A stretch of DNA of 40,471 bases from an uncultured Lachnospiraceae bacterium (GCA_910585075.1 CAJUED010000034.1:1-40471), one strand, 5' to 3'; positions 1-8,278 are shown, numbered from the stretch's first letter. Numbers and translations are program-made. Notes: generated by a model from the sequence alone, not told the origin.

Positions 1-1
1 G

Positions 2-808
2 GATTATATAGGACCTTTTTCCTTTAATGGCGCAAGGTTTCTGATGGGAAGCCTTGTTCTTCTGCCCCTGGTTTTGTACCGGAGAAAAAAGGACAGGGAA
101 AAAGGCATTCCTCGGGCCGGGCTTAAGGTGACCTTTACCGGGGGAATCTGCTGCGGGCTTGCTCTGTGCTTTGCGGCTTTGTTTCAGCAGTACGGCATCA
201 TGTACACCACGGTTGGAAAGGCGGGCTTTATCACCACCTTGTATATTGTGATTGTACCGATTCTGGGAATTTTCCTGGGGAAAAAGGTGGGCGGAAGGAT
301 ATGGATTGGAGCGGCGTTAGCGGCAGTTGGCATGTATCTTTTGTGCATGAGCGAGCGGCTGGTGCTTGGGAAGGGAGATACTTACGTATTTATCTGCGCC
401 CTTCTGTTTTCCGTACATATATTGGTGATTGATTATTTTTCCCCAAAAGCAGATGGGGTTGAACTGTCCTGTATTCAGTTTTTGACTGCGGGAGTCATAG
501 GCAGTATTTTGGCATTTATTTTTGAAAAACCGGAATTACAAAGCTTTATTGACGGTATTATCCCCCTTGCCTATGCGGGAATTTTATCAAGCGGGGTGGC
601 ATACACCTTGCAGGTGATAGGGCAGAAAGATATGGACCCTACGGTGGCCTCACTGATTCTTTCCATGGAATCCGTGTTTTCCGTGCTGGCCGGGTGGGTC
701 ATTTTGAAGCAGACATTAAGCGGCAGGGAACTGCTTGGCTGCGTGCTGGTGTTTGGAGCGGTGATTCTCGTACAGCTCCCGGACAAGAAACTAAAAATGA
801 AGGCGTAA
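2..808 (+). CDS. EamA/DMT-family permease, 5' truncated by window edge
   Basis: This is an inner-membrane drug/metabolite transporter-type permease with no predictable substrate. The reading frame is open from base 2, reading DYIGPFSFNGARF before the first in-window ATG at 44. That is the usual EamA motif just after the first helix, so the true start lies outside the window and about 30-40 residues are missing. The visible ~268 residues form a chain of hydrophobic helices with the internal duplication typical of EamA; the second half carries PTVASLILSMESVFSVLAGW, the family's hallmark near the eighth helix. The protein ends with a short basic tail (LKMKA). A hairpin follows (832-863), then a GH31 gene. 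Family is confident; substrate is unknown. Confidence 0.9.
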   Translation, partial: DYIGPFSFNGARFLMGSLVLLPLVLYRRKKDREKGIPRAGLKVTFTGGICCGLALCFAALFQQYGIMYTTVGKAGFITTLYIVIVPILGIFLGKKVGGRIWIGAALAAVGMYLLCMSERLVLGKGDTYVFICALLFSVHILVIDYFSPKADGVELSCIQFLTAGVIGSILAFIFEKPELQSFIDGIIPLAYAGILSSGVAYTLQVIGQKDMDPTVASLILSMESVFSVLAGWVILKQTLSGRELLGCVLVFGAVILVQLPDKKLKMKA

Positions 809-831
809 GCCGGTTACAGGCAAAAAATTGT

Positions 832-863
832 GGATTTGTGTTAAGCGCGGCATCTACAAATCC
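832..863 (+). terminator. Intergenic hairpin after the EamA gene
   Basis: A perfect 8-bp stem, GGATTTGT (832-839) with ACAAATCC (856-863), lies between the EamA stop and the GH31 start. No T-tract follows, so it may be a weak terminator or an mRNA-stabilising hairpin rather than a classical intrinsic terminator. Confidence 0.35.
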
Positions 864-900
864 GGAAGACAGAAAAGCCGTGCGGAAGTGAGGGTAAAGT

Positions 901-3246
901 ATGTTTGAAAAACTAAAAGGGTATCGTGTGGAAGGGAACAAGGTATACTTCCAGTATGAAGGTGAAAACACAGGGAAGAATCCCTGTGAGAAGAATCCCT
1001 GTGAGAAGAATCCCTGCGGCAAGGAGCCCTGTGTGGAGGTAATCTCCGACAGCATCATCAATGTGTTTGCTGATTATAATGGTCTGGGCCATCGCTCCAG
1101 AGCCATTGAATGGGATGCGCAGAAAGGAAATGACACAAGTGAAAACGCTAAAAGCGGGAAATTGGAAACCGTGTCGCAGGATGAATCAGGTGTCACAATT
1201 AAAACTAAAAAGTTGACCGCTGTAGTCGGTGACAATTTCCGTGTGGACTTTTATGATAATAACGGCATGCCTTTAAGCCTTGCCTTCAGAGGAGAAAGAA
1301 AGGAGAGGCCTGCCATAAGCCCGATGATGCTCGCATTTTTAGCAAAAGAAGGGCACGCATCTGCGGGAAGCATCCTTGGGGACTATCCTGTACAGGAAGT
1401 CAGGGCTTTGGATGATGCGGATTGTATTTATGGCCTTGGGGATAAAACCGGATTTTTAAATAAAAGACATTATATGTATGAGATGTGGAACACAGATAAC
1501 CCAAATCCTCAGGAGGATAATTTCAAGGCCCTGTATAAGAGTATTCCTTTTATGCTGGTATTAAAAGAAAAAGGCGCTTATGGTATTTTCTTTGATAACC
1601 ACAGCAAAACCTACTTTGATATGGGCAAAGAAGGGGAGGAATACTATGTGCTGGGAGCTGAGGAAGGCAATCTGGATTATTACTTTATAGGCGGAGAAGG
1701 CCTTAAGGATGTAGTGGCGGATTACACCTGGCTTACCGGGCGGGCTCCTATGCAGCAGCTCTGGACCCTGGGCTTCCATCAGTCCAGATGGGGATACGAG
1801 ACCGAGGAGGAGATTCGCGGTATCGCCGAGGGAATGAAAAAGCATGAGCTGCCCTGCGACTGTATCCATTTTGACATTGACTATATGGATAGTTTCAAGG
1901 TGTTCACCTGGAATAAAGAAACTTATAAAGATGGGGGAAAGGTGATTTCCGATTTTAAAGATATGGGAATCAAGGCTGTCACCATCATAGATCCGGGCGT
2001 AAAGGTGGAGAAAGATTACTATGTCTATGAGGAAGGCATGGAGAATGGGTACTTTGCAAAGACCCCGGAGGGAGAGGTTTATGTAAACGAAGTATGGCCG
2101 GGAGACGCCGTATTCCCTGACTTTGGCAATCCCAAGGTGCGTACCTGGTGGGGCGAGAAGCAGAAATATCTGGTGGACTTGGGCGTTGCAGGTGTGTGGA
2201 ACGATATGAATGAGCCTGCAAGCTTCAGAGGCCCGTTGCCCGATGACATTGTTTTTACGGATGAAGATATGGCGGCGCCTCACTCACAGATGCATAATAT
2301 TTACGGCCACAACATGGCAAAGGCAACCTACGAGGGATGGAAAAAGCTCACCGGCAAGCGTCCTTTTGTTATCACCAGGGCATGCTACGGCGGTTCACAG
2401 AAGTACACAACCGGATGGACAGGAGACAACCACAGCATCTGGGCTCACCTTCGCATGGCGATTCCCCAGCTGTGTAATATGGGACTGTCAGGCATGAGCT
2501 TTGTGGGTACCGATGTGGGAGGCTTTGGCAGCGATTGTACTCCTGAATTGTTTGCAAGGTGGATACAGGTGGGATGTTTCTCACCCCTGTTTAGGGACCA
2601 CGCCGCAAAGGGAACCAGAATGCAGGAGCCTTGGCAGTTTGGGGAGGAAATCCTTTCCATCAGCAGGAAATACATCAACCTGCGCTACGAATTGCTTCCT
2701 TATATATACGATTTGATGCATGAGTGCGAGATGAGCGGAATGCCTATGATGCGGCCTCTTGTTCTGGAATACGATAAGGATGAAAATGTAAAGAACAGGA
2801 ACGACGAATTTATGCTGGGCGACCGGATTTTAGTTGCTCCCGTGGTGGAACAGGGTGCAAGGGAAAAGCTGGTTTATCTGCCTGAAGGTACCTGGTATGA
2901 TTACTGGACCGGCGAAAAAGTGGAGGGAAAGAGTTCCTTTATCAGGAAAGCACCTCTTGACCTGTGCCCCATTTATGTGAAGGCCGGAGCGGTAATTCCT
3001 AAATATCCTGTGAGAATGCATGTGGGAGAGGACAAGGATGATTTACTGATTCTGGAAGTTTATCCGGGAGAGGGAACTTATACCCATTATCAGGACAATG
3101 GCGAGAACTTTGATTATCATCAGGGCGGCTTTAACACGTATGAGATTCATAACCACGACGGACAGGTGGAAGTGAAAAAGCAGCATGACGGATACCGGGA
3201 TTATGGTAAGATTGAAGTGAGAAAGTCGGCGGCGTTTGAAAAATAA
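901..3246 (+). CDS. GH31 alpha-glucosidase family glycoside hydrolase
   Basis: A cytoplasmic retaining alpha-glycosidase (no signal peptide), probably an alpha-glucosidase or alpha-xylosidase acting on imported oligosaccharides. At 781 residues it has normal GH31 length: an N-terminal beta domain (about 1-270), a catalytic barrel (about 280-620) and C-terminal beta domains. The nucleophile is Asp435 in VWNDMNEPASF and the likely acid/base is Asp509 in TGWTGDNHS, followed by the family motif GTDVGGF. ATG 901 is preceded by GTGAGGGT. The odd part is residues 26-45, where a four-unit Lys-Asn-Pro-Cys-Glu-type repeat interrupts the first beta domain (separate entry). No sugar transporter or regulator is adjacent, so substrate cannot be inferred from context. 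The GH3 gene at 35.8 kb is too far away to be an operon partner. Confidence 0.95.
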   Translation: MFEKLKGYRVEGNKVYFQYEGENTGKNPCEKNPCEKNPCGKEPCVEVISDSIINVFADYNGLGHRSRAIEWDAQKGNDTSENAKSGKLETVSQDESGVTIKTKKLTAVVGDNFRVDFYDNNGMPLSLAFRGERKERPAISPMMLAFLAKEGHASAGSILGDYPVQEVRALDDADCIYGLGDKTGFLNKRHYMYEMWNTDNPNPQEDNFKALYKSIPFMLVLKEKGAYGIFFDNHSKTYFDMGKEGEEYYVLGAEEGNLDYYFIGGEGLKDVVADYTWLTGRAPMQQLWTLGFHQSRWGYETEEEIRGIAEGMKKHELPCDCIHFDIDYMDSFKVFTWNKETYKDGGKVISDFKDMGIKAVTIIDPGVKVEKDYYVYEEGMENGYFAKTPEGEVYVNEVWPGDAVFPDFGNPKVRTWWGEKQKYLVDLGVAGVWNDMNEPASFRGPLPDDIVFTDEDMAAPHSQMHNIYGHNMAKATYEGWKKLTGKRPFVITRACYGGSQKYTTGWTGDNHSIWAHLRMAIPQLCNMGLSGMSFVGTDVGGFGSDCTPELFARWIQVGCFSPLFRDHAAKGTRMQEPWQFGEEILSISRKYINLRYELLPYIYDLMHECEMSGMPMMRPLVLEYDKDENVKNRNDEFMLGDRILVAPVVEQGAREKLVYLPEGTWYDYWTGEKVEGKSSFIRKAPLDLCPIYVKAGAVIPKYPVRMHVGEDKDDLLILEVYPGEGTYTHYQDNGENFDYHQGGFNTYEIHNHDGQVEVKKQHDGYRDYGKIEVRKSAAFEK
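976..1035 (+). repeat. In-frame 15-bp tandem repeat in the GH31 gene
   Basis: Four consecutive 15-bp units (976-990, 991-1005, 1006-1020, 1021-1035). The first two are identical (AAGAATCCCTGTGAG), the third differs at its last codons and the fourth is more diverged. They encode KNPCE, KNPCE, KNPCG, KEPCV, giving four cysteines at five-residue spacing. Each unit also contains CAGGG/CCCTG self-complementarity. Because the unit is a multiple of three, copy number can change without a frameshift. Confidence 0.9.
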
Positions 3247-3324
3247 TGCTGTAAAGCTGAGCTTGCCTGAGATGTCATGTAATTGTGTAGACGGCAGAAG
3301 TTAAGAGAATTAATAGTTTGTGTG

Positions 3325-3356
3325 ACAGGCTGTCAGGGATTATCCTGACAGCCTGT
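3325..3356 (+). terminator. Strong hairpin between GH31 and MBL genes
   Basis: A perfect 13-bp inverted repeat, ACAGGCTGTCAGG (3325-3337) with its complement at 3344-3356, around a 6-nt GATTAT loop. No T-run follows, and it ends 19 nt before the MBL start. It probably ends the GH31 transcript or acts as a processing/attenuation structure ahead of the next gene. Confidence 0.5.
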
Positions 3357-3375
3357 TCAGGATGAAGGGGTCAAT

Positions 3376-4083
3376 ATGATAAAAGTGACTTATCTGTATC
3401 ACAGCGGCTTTCTGGTAGAACTTGAGCGCCATATTCTTATTTTTGATTATTATAAAGGCGAACTTCCAAAGGATTTAAACGGGAAGAAGCTGCTTGTATT
3501 TGCCAGCCATAAGCATGCCGATCACTTTCAGCTTTCCGTTCTGAAATGGGCGGAGGGAATGCCTGGGGATGCGCATTTTTTTATGGGAAATGATATCAAA
3601 TTAAATGAAAAATATTTAACCCGAAAAGGAATTTGTCCCGATATTCTGGAAAGGACAGAGCGGATGAGGGGCCAAATGGTGTATGAAAATCCTGAGGAGG
3701 GGCTTAAGGTGGAGACTCTGCGCTCGACAGACCAGGGAGTCGCATTTCTGGTGTGTGTGGAAAACGTGTCCATCTATCATGCAGGAGATTTGAACGACTG
3801 GTATTGGCCGGGAGAATCAAAAAGCGCCAACGAGGAGATGAAGAAAAATTACAGAAAAGAAATTGACCGGATTGCAGGCAGACATTTTGATGTGGCCTTT
3901 GTGCCCTTAGACCCAAGGCTTGAGGAAGGCTTTGGCTTGGGGATGGATTACTTTTTGCAGAAGGTAAACGCGGACAAGGTTTTTCCTATGCATATGTGGG
4001 AGGATTATGATGTGATAGAGCGCTATAAACAGACAAAAATGGGACGGGATTTTGCAGAGAAAATCAAATGCTTCCCCTATTAG
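3376..4083 (+). CDS. MBL-fold metallohydrolase (UlaG-like)
   Basis: A 235-residue cytoplasmic metallo-beta-lactamase-fold hydrolase. The metal-binding motif HxHxDH is intact as His45-Lys-His47-Ala-Asp49-His50 (SHKHADHF). Further ligands are the HAGDLNDW segment (about 135-142) and a C-terminal His in MHMWEDY. The N-terminal strands (VTYLYHSGFLVEL) and overall size resemble the UlaG/RomA-like branch that hydrolyses lactones or phosphodiesters, but the substrate cannot be read from sequence. The start is ATG 3376, behind a weak purine-rich GAAGGGG. It follows the GH31 gene across a strong hairpin, so it is probably a separate transcript. Confidence 0.88.
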   Translation: MIKVTYLYHSGFLVELERHILIFDYYKGELPKDLNGKKLLVFASHKHADHFQLSVLKWAEGMPGDAHFFMGNDIKLNEKYLTRKGICPDILERTERMRGQMVYENPEEGLKVETLRSTDQGVAFLVCVENVSIYHAGDLNDWYWPGESKSANEEMKKNYRKEIDRIAGRHFDVAFVPLDPRLEEGFGLGMDYFLQKVNADKVFPMHMWEDYDVIERYKQTKMGRDFAEKIKCFPY

Positions 4084-4292
4084 CCCAATACCGTCATGTA
4101 TCGTAGTACAGCTTATCGTCGTAAACGAAAGGGCAGCGTTATGTCTGGTCTGTAAAGAACTTTGAAAATTAAAAAATACGCATATTTTATTATTAAAATG
4201 TCCACAATAATCCATAAGAATTGTGTTGGCAGCATTTGGTGTGCGCAGTGCGTATTACCGGTGAAGAAATGTTGGCGGAACGGAGGTTTATT

Positions 4293-4649
4293 ATGGACTA
4301 TTTTAATGCGTTTTGGGTGGGCGGCCTGATTTGCGCTTTGGTACAGATTTTGATGGAAAAGACAAAAATGATGCCGGGAAGGATTATGGTGCTTCTGGTA
4401 TGCCTTGGAGCTGTGCTCAGCGCTCTGGGCTGGTATCAGCCCCTGACAGAGTATGCCGGGGCAGGAGCAAGCGTTCCCCTTTTAGGGTTTGGCAATGTGC
4501 TGATGAAGGGGGTAAAAGAAGCTGTGGACCAGGAAGGATTTATGGGGCTTTTTTCCGGTGGATTTAAGGCCGGGGCAGTTGGATGTGCGGCGGCCCTTAT
4601 CTTTGGATATCTGGCAAGCCTTGTTTTTAATCCTAAAATGAAAAAATAG
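4293..4649 (+). CDS. spoVAE: Stage V sporulation protein AE (SpoVAEb type)
   Basis: A small integral membrane protein of the SpoVA channel, which moves dipicolinic acid across the spore inner membrane. The 118-residue product starting MDYFNAFWVGG matches the SpoVAEb length and carries family signatures: the GGLICALVQIL helix, GAGASVPLLGFGNVL and a C-terminal GYLASLVFNP helix. ATG 4293 is chosen because CGGAGG ends 7 nt upstream; an in-frame ATG at 4221 would add 24 atypical residues. In Bacillus and most clostridia spoVAC, spoVAD and spoVAE are adjacent, but here neither neighbour is spoVA, so this is a solitary copy. It supports an endospore-forming host. Confidence 0.9.
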   Translation: MDYFNAFWVGGLICALVQILMEKTKMMPGRIMVLLVCLGAVLSALGWYQPLTEYAGAGASVPLLGFGNVLMKGVKEAVDQEGFMGLFSGGFKAGAVGCAAALIFGYLASLVFNPKMKK

Positions 4650-4665
4650 AAAAACTGGGATAGCA

Positions 4666-4706
4666 GCCGGGAGCGTATTGTCTCCAGGAGATGGATACCT
4701 TCCGGC
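4666..4706. terminator. Bidirectional terminator between convergent spoVAE and toxin gene
   Basis: A long imperfect hairpin. GCCGG (4666-4670) pairs with CCGGC (4702-4706), with an inner stem GTAT..TCTCC / GGAGA..ATAC. An A-rich stretch on the left (T-rich for the minus transcript) and CATTTTTATC on the right fit termination in both directions between the converging genes. Confidence 0.6.
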
Positions 4707-4718
4707 AGTGCTTCATTT

Positions 4719-5015
4719 TTATCTTACAGCATCATAGTGTGACCACATACGAATAACCTTTATAGTTCCTTCGTATTCTGTTCCGTCAATCATAACCGGT
4801 TCATGGTATACCTGATAAACCAATCTGTGTTGAATATTGATTCGTCTGGAATAAAAGCCGCTTAAATTTCCCACTAATCCTTCATATGGCGGTGGATTCT
4901 GAAAAGGATTTTGGGCTATGATATTCAACAAATTTTTGGTTTTTGAGCTAAGTCCGGCCCCTCTTAGCAGTTTTTTATCTTTATCAGCCTGTTTGCTAAA
5001 TCTGATTATATACAT
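4719..5015 (-). CDS. yoeB: YoeB/Txe-family toxin (ribosome-dependent mRNA interferase)
   Basis: The toxin of a type II toxin-antitoxin pair; the family cleaves mRNA in the ribosomal A site. The protein is 98 residues, compared with about 84 for E. coli YoeB. The core motif is clear: NPFQNPPPYEGLVGNLSGFY followed by SRRINIQHRLVYQV, which contains the catalytic Arg and surrounding residues, and the C-terminal HY of MWSHYDAVR. The extra length is an insertion (about HEPVMIDGTEYEG) between the last two strands of the canonical fold. The start codon directly abuts the antitoxin stop (TAAATG), so the two are translationally coupled. The pair converges on spoVAE across a bidirectional terminator. 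Confidence 0.92.
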   Translation of the reverse strand: MYIIRFSKQADKDKKLLRGAGLSSKTKNLLNIIAQNPFQNPPPYEGLVGNLSGFYSRRINIQHRLVYQVYHEPVMIDGTEYEGTIKVIRMWSHYDAVR

Positions 5016-5270
5016 TTACCATTCCTCGTTTGGATTATATACGGAACATTCTTCCGGCGGTTCTTTTCCCGCTTCAATTATACTTTCCGCCATCCCCGGT
5101 ATAGAATTCAAATATAAGGTTTCCTGGATGGCATTCCAGTCATCTTCCGATATGAGAACGGCATTTTTCCCGCGATTGTTCGTAATTGTAATTGGCTGGC
5201 TGTTATTATTAACATCTGATAGTATTTGATAGATATTTTCTTTCGCCTTTGTTACACTAATTGCAGTCAT
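5016..5270 (-). CDS. yefM: YefM/Phd-family antitoxin
   Basis: An 84-residue antitoxin that should bind the YoeB toxin through its C-terminal tail and repress its own promoter through the N-terminal Phd/YefM fold. The start MTAISVTKAKENIYQILSDV, then ITITNNRGKNAVLISEDDW, are textbook YefM. The acidic, probably disordered tail (EPPEECSVYNPNEEW) would be the toxin-neutralising part. The start has GGGAG 8 nt upstream on the minus strand. It is first in the operon, as usual for antitoxin-toxin order, with a consensus-like promoter about 95 nt upstream (5364-5392). Confidence 0.93.
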   Translation of the reverse strand: MTAISVTKAKENIYQILSDVNNNSQPITITNNRGKNAVLISEDDWNAIQETLYLNSIPGMAESIIEAGKEPPEECSVYNPNEEW

Positions 5271-5363
5271 GACGCTATCTCCCTTCTATATTTGATTATT
5301 TTCTGCGGCTTTTTAATACTTTACTCTTATTTTTTGAAGTTTTCTATTGATTTGTGCAATTAT

Positions 5364-5392
5364 ATTATACTGTATCCTTTCAACATTTTCAA
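5364..5392 (-). promoter_or_regulatory. Promoter of the yefM-yoeB operon
   Basis: On the minus strand, TTGAAA (plus 5387-5392) and TATAAT (plus 5364-5369) are separated by exactly 17 nt. This is a good vegetative sigma-A promoter and leaves a ~90-nt leader before the antitoxin start. Confidence 0.65.
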
Positions 5393-5404
5393 TGAATAAG
5401 CCGG

Positions 5405-5433
5405 TTGTCCTTTTTGCTTTTTACGGGTATAAT
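5405..5433 (+). promoter_or_regulatory. Promoter of the aminopeptidase P gene
   Basis: TTGTCC (5405-5410), 17-nt spacer, TATAAT (5428-5433), about 44 nt upstream of the start codon and divergent from the toxin-antitoxin promoter. Confidence 0.65.
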
Positions 5434-5476
5434 GTGAATTGGAAGGCTTTAAGCCATTGGCAAGGAGGAAACGGAA

Positions 5477-7276
5477 ATGGTACGGGATAGAATTGAAAAA
5501 TTGAGAGAGAGCATGAAAGCGGCTGGCATAGACTGTTATTTGATACCCACATCGGACTATCATGACAGTGAATATGTCAGCGGCTTTTTTCAGGTAAGGA
5601 AGTATTTCAGCGGGTTCACAGGTTCGGCAGGGACATTGGTGGTAAGCGGAAAGGAAGCAGCCCTTTTTACGGACGGCAGATATTTCATACAGGCGGAGAA
5701 GGAGCTTAAGGACACAGGGATTACGCTTATGAAGATGGAGGAGCCCGGGGTGCCCACCGTGGAGGAATATCTGGAACAGATTCTGGAGCCGGGGCAGTGC
5801 CTTGGCTTTGATGGGAGAGTGGTGAAGGCGCAGTCGGCCAAGGAGTATGAAAAAATTGCAGGCAAAAAGAATGGAAAAATGATTTGGGATAAAGATCTTT
5901 CGGAAGGAATCTGGGAGGAACGTCCGGCCCTTATACATACCCCGGTATTTGTGCTGGAAGAATGCTACAGCGGCGAGAGTGCGGCATCCAAAATCGCCCG
6001 GGTTCGGGAAAAAATGAAAGAGGAAGAATGTACCATGCACATTTTGACTTCCCTTGATGATATTGCATGGCTTTTGAACATCAGGGGGAATGATGTGGAG
6101 AGCTGTCCGGTGGTTCTCTCCTTTGTGGTGATGACCATGGATAAGGTGCTGCTTTTTGCGGAAGGGGAAGGAGACAGCGTCTGGACAGAGGAGTTAAAGA
6201 GCTATTTAAGTGAAAACGGTGTGGAGCTTTGCCCTTACGACGGTTTTTATGATTACATACCCCAAATTCACAATGAGAAGGTGCTTCTTTGCAAGGACCG
6301 GGTCAGCTGCCGGTTGATAAAAGGGCTCTCAGAGGATGTGACGGTGATTGACAAGACCAATCCCACCACCCCTATGAAGGCGGTGAAGAACCAGGTAGAG
6401 ATGGAGAATCTGCGTAAGGCCCATCTGCAGGACGCTATTGCGGTAACCCGCTTTATGTACTGGCTCAAGAAGAATGTGGGGAAGATTCCCATGACAGAGG
6501 TAAGCGCGGCGAATTATTTGGAAGATTTGCGGCGTGAGGGCGAGCATTATATTGAGCCCAGTTTTGGTACAATTTCCGCTTATGGAGCAAACGGAGCAAT
6601 TGTGCACTACAGCGCTAAGGAGGATTCCTGTGCGGAAATTGGGCCGGAAGGCTTTTTGATGGTGGACAGCGGCGGTCATTATCTGGAAGGAACCACGGAT
6701 ATCACAAGAACCTTTGTACTGGGGCCGCTGACGGCGGAGATGAAAGAGCATTTTACACTGGTGCTGAAGGCCATGCTCAATTTGCGGGCTTCCAAATTCC
6801 TTTATGGATGCAGAGGGGTTAACCTAGATATCCGGGCAAGAGAGGTGTTCTGGGAGAGAGGACTTGATTACAAGCATGGCACAGGTCATGGGGTAGGTTA
6901 TCTTTTGAATGTCCATGAGGGGCCTAACAGTTTCAGATGGAAACTGCCGGAAGGAGCTGTGGGAAGCGCCGTGCTTGAGGAAGGCATGGTGACCACCGAC
7001 GAGCCGGGCATTTATATAGAAGGAAGTCATGGTATCAGGACGGAGAATGAGCTTCTTTGCAGAAAAGGGGAGAAAAACGCTTACGGTCAGTTTATGTATT
7101 TTGAGGATTTGACCTATGTGCCCATTGATTTGGATGGAATAGAGATGTCCATGATGGAGGACAAAGATAAGCAGTGGCTGAATGAATATCATAAGGTGGT
7201 GTATGAGAAGCTGGAACCTTATTTTGAAGGGGATGAGCTTGCATGGCTGAAGGAGGCTACGGCGCCGTTGAAGTAG
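5477..7276 (+). CDS. Xaa-Pro aminopeptidase (M24B, aminopeptidase P family)
   Basis: A cytoplasmic dinuclear-metal peptidase that removes the N-terminal residue from peptides with proline at position 2. The 599 residues fit the long (three-domain) aminopeptidase P form: two creatinase-like N-terminal domains (about 1-300), a pita-bread catalytic domain (about 310-540) and a C-terminal extension. All five metal ligands are present by position: Asp397 (MVDSGG), Asp408 (TTDITRTF), His471 (GTGHGVGY), Glu509 (DEPGIY) and Glu523 (RTENEL). ATG 5477 has CAAGGAGGAAACGG just upstream. It is probably monocistronic, with its own promoter at 5405-5433 and a hairpin at 7291-7326. Confidence 0.96.
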   Translation: MVRDRIEKLRESMKAAGIDCYLIPTSDYHDSEYVSGFFQVRKYFSGFTGSAGTLVVSGKEAALFTDGRYFIQAEKELKDTGITLMKMEEPGVPTVEEYLEQILEPGQCLGFDGRVVKAQSAKEYEKIAGKKNGKMIWDKDLSEGIWEERPALIHTPVFVLEECYSGESAASKIARVREKMKEEECTMHILTSLDDIAWLLNIRGNDVESCPVVLSFVVMTMDKVLLFAEGEGDSVWTEELKSYLSENGVELCPYDGFYDYIPQIHNEKVLLCKDRVSCRLIKGLSEDVTVIDKTNPTTPMKAVKNQVEMENLRKAHLQDAIAVTRFMYWLKKNVGKIPMTEVSAANYLEDLRREGEHYIEPSFGTISAYGANGAIVHYSAKEDSCAEIGPEGFLMVDSGGHYLEGTTDITRTFVLGPLTAEMKEHFTLVLKAMLNLRASKFLYGCRGVNLDIRAREVFWERGLDYKHGTGHGVGYLLNVHEGPNSFRWKLPEGAVGSAVLEEGMVTTDEPGIYIEGSHGIRTENELLCRKGEKNAYGQFMYFEDLTYVPIDLDGIEMSMMEDKDKQWLNEYHKVVYEKLEPYFEGDELAWLKEATAPLK

Positions 7277-7290
7277 AGGGAATGAGGATA

Positions 7291-7326
7291 GATTGAAAAA
7301 TAAGCCGGATAGCTTATTTTCCAATC
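7291..7326 (+). terminator. Terminator-like hairpin after aminopeptidase P
   Basis: A 15-bp arm (7291-7305) pairs with 7312-7326 with one mismatch around the loop CGGATA. The 3' arm contains TTATTTT but no T-tract follows the stem, so efficiency is uncertain. Confidence 0.5.
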
Positions 7327-7332
7327 AACAAA

Positions 7333-7414
7333 TTTGTGCTGATGCCATCGTATACCATATATACGGTATATGCTGCGCATGCAGTACATTTGCGGATTAC
7401 TGGAAGCATGGAGG
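7333..7414 (+). promoter_or_regulatory. Structured leader repeat (type II), copy 1
   Basis: The leader of the HAD gene begins TGCTGATGCC (7337-7346) and ends TTTGCGGATTACTGGAAGC followed by ATGGAGG, the Shine-Dalgarno of the downstream gene. The same framework occurs at 16622-16665. TGCT...GCC can pair with GG.AGCA to form a stem just before the ribosome binding site. This copy has an extra ~40-nt apical segment containing the inverted repeat TATACC/GGTATA. Confidence 0.5.
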
Positions 7415-7420
7415 ATTAGA

Positions 7421-8236
7421 ATGATGATTCCACAAGTGGATAGAGATGAAAAAGGGATTTTAAAGGGAATTAACTGCTTTGCTCTGGATATGGACGGGAC
7501 GGTTTATCTTGGGGAAAAGTGGATTGAAGGAGCTAAGGATTTTTTGAAGGCAGTGGAGGACGCAGGAAAGAAGTATGTGTTTCTCACCAACAATTCTTCC
7601 AAAAATCCACAGGCCTATGTGGAAAAGCTTGGGAGAATGGGGCTTTCTATTGGATTACACCAGATTGTGACATCTGGGGAGGCGACAATCTTTTATCTGA
7701 AAAAGAATTTTCCGGGGAAACGGGTTTTTCTGCTGGGAAATGAGCTCTTGCAGGAAGAATTTACGCAGGGAGGAATTGTGCTGGATGAAAAGAATCCCGA
7801 AGTGGTGGTTGTGGGGTTTGACACCTCGCTGACCTATGCAAAGATGTGCCGGGTGTGTGACCTTGTCAGGGAGGGACTTCCCTATGTGTCTACCCATCCC
7901 GACTTTAACTGCCCCACTGAGACGGGATTTATTCCGGATGCAGGGGCAATCCATGCGTTTATTCATGCATCCTCTTTCCGGTATCCGGACCATGTGATTG
8001 GAAAGCCAAGCGGCGACATTATGGATTATCTTGCGGAGCGCTCAGGTGTTTCAAAAGAAGAAACCGCCATGGTGGGTGACCGGCTCTACACAGATGTGGC
8101 GGCCGGGGTGAATAATGGCTACACAGGAATTCTGGTGCTCAGCGGGGAAGCAGGGATGAAGGATGTGGAGGAATCGGATGTGGTTCCAAATTTGATTTTT
8201 TCTTCTGTGAAAGAGATGATTCCCTATTTAAAATAG
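7421..8236 (+). CDS. HAD-superfamily (IIA, NagD-like) sugar phosphatase
   Basis: A cytoplasmic phosphatase of the HAD IIA subfamily (NagD/p-nitrophenylphosphatase type). These dephosphorylate small sugar phosphates or nucleotides through an aspartyl-phosphate intermediate. The nucleophile and acid/base are Asp23 and Asp25 in ALDMDGTVYLG. Motif II is FLTNNSSKNP, the Lys motif is IGKPSGDI, and motif IV is AMVGDRLYTDV. ATG 7421 (271 residues) is selected because GGAGG lies 6 nt upstream; an in-frame ATG at 7370 would lie inside the structured leader. It is followed 42 nt later by addB and may be cotranscribed with it. Confidence 0.93.
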   Translation: MMIPQVDRDEKGILKGINCFALDMDGTVYLGEKWIEGAKDFLKAVEDAGKKYVFLTNNSSKNPQAYVEKLGRMGLSIGLHQIVTSGEATIFYLKKNFPGKRVFLLGNELLQEEFTQGGIVLDEKNPEVVVVGFDTSLTYAKMCRVCDLVREGLPYVSTHPDFNCPTETGFIPDAGAIHAFIHASSFRYPDHVIGKPSGDIMDYLAERSGVSKEETAMVGDRLYTDVAAGVNNGYTGILVLSGEAGMKDVEESDVVPNLIFSSVKEMIPYLK

Positions 8237-8278
8237 CAAATTTAAGGGAAGCGCGGGAATGAATAAGAGGAAACAGTT

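Noticed and set aside
1561..2283. 240-residue minus-strand frame inside GH31
   Set aside because: Shadow of a clear GH31 catalytic domain, with no ribosome site and no known motif.
5360..6040. 226-residue minus-strand frame overlapping aminopeptidase P
   Set aside because: Antisense shadow of a conserved enzyme, without start signals.
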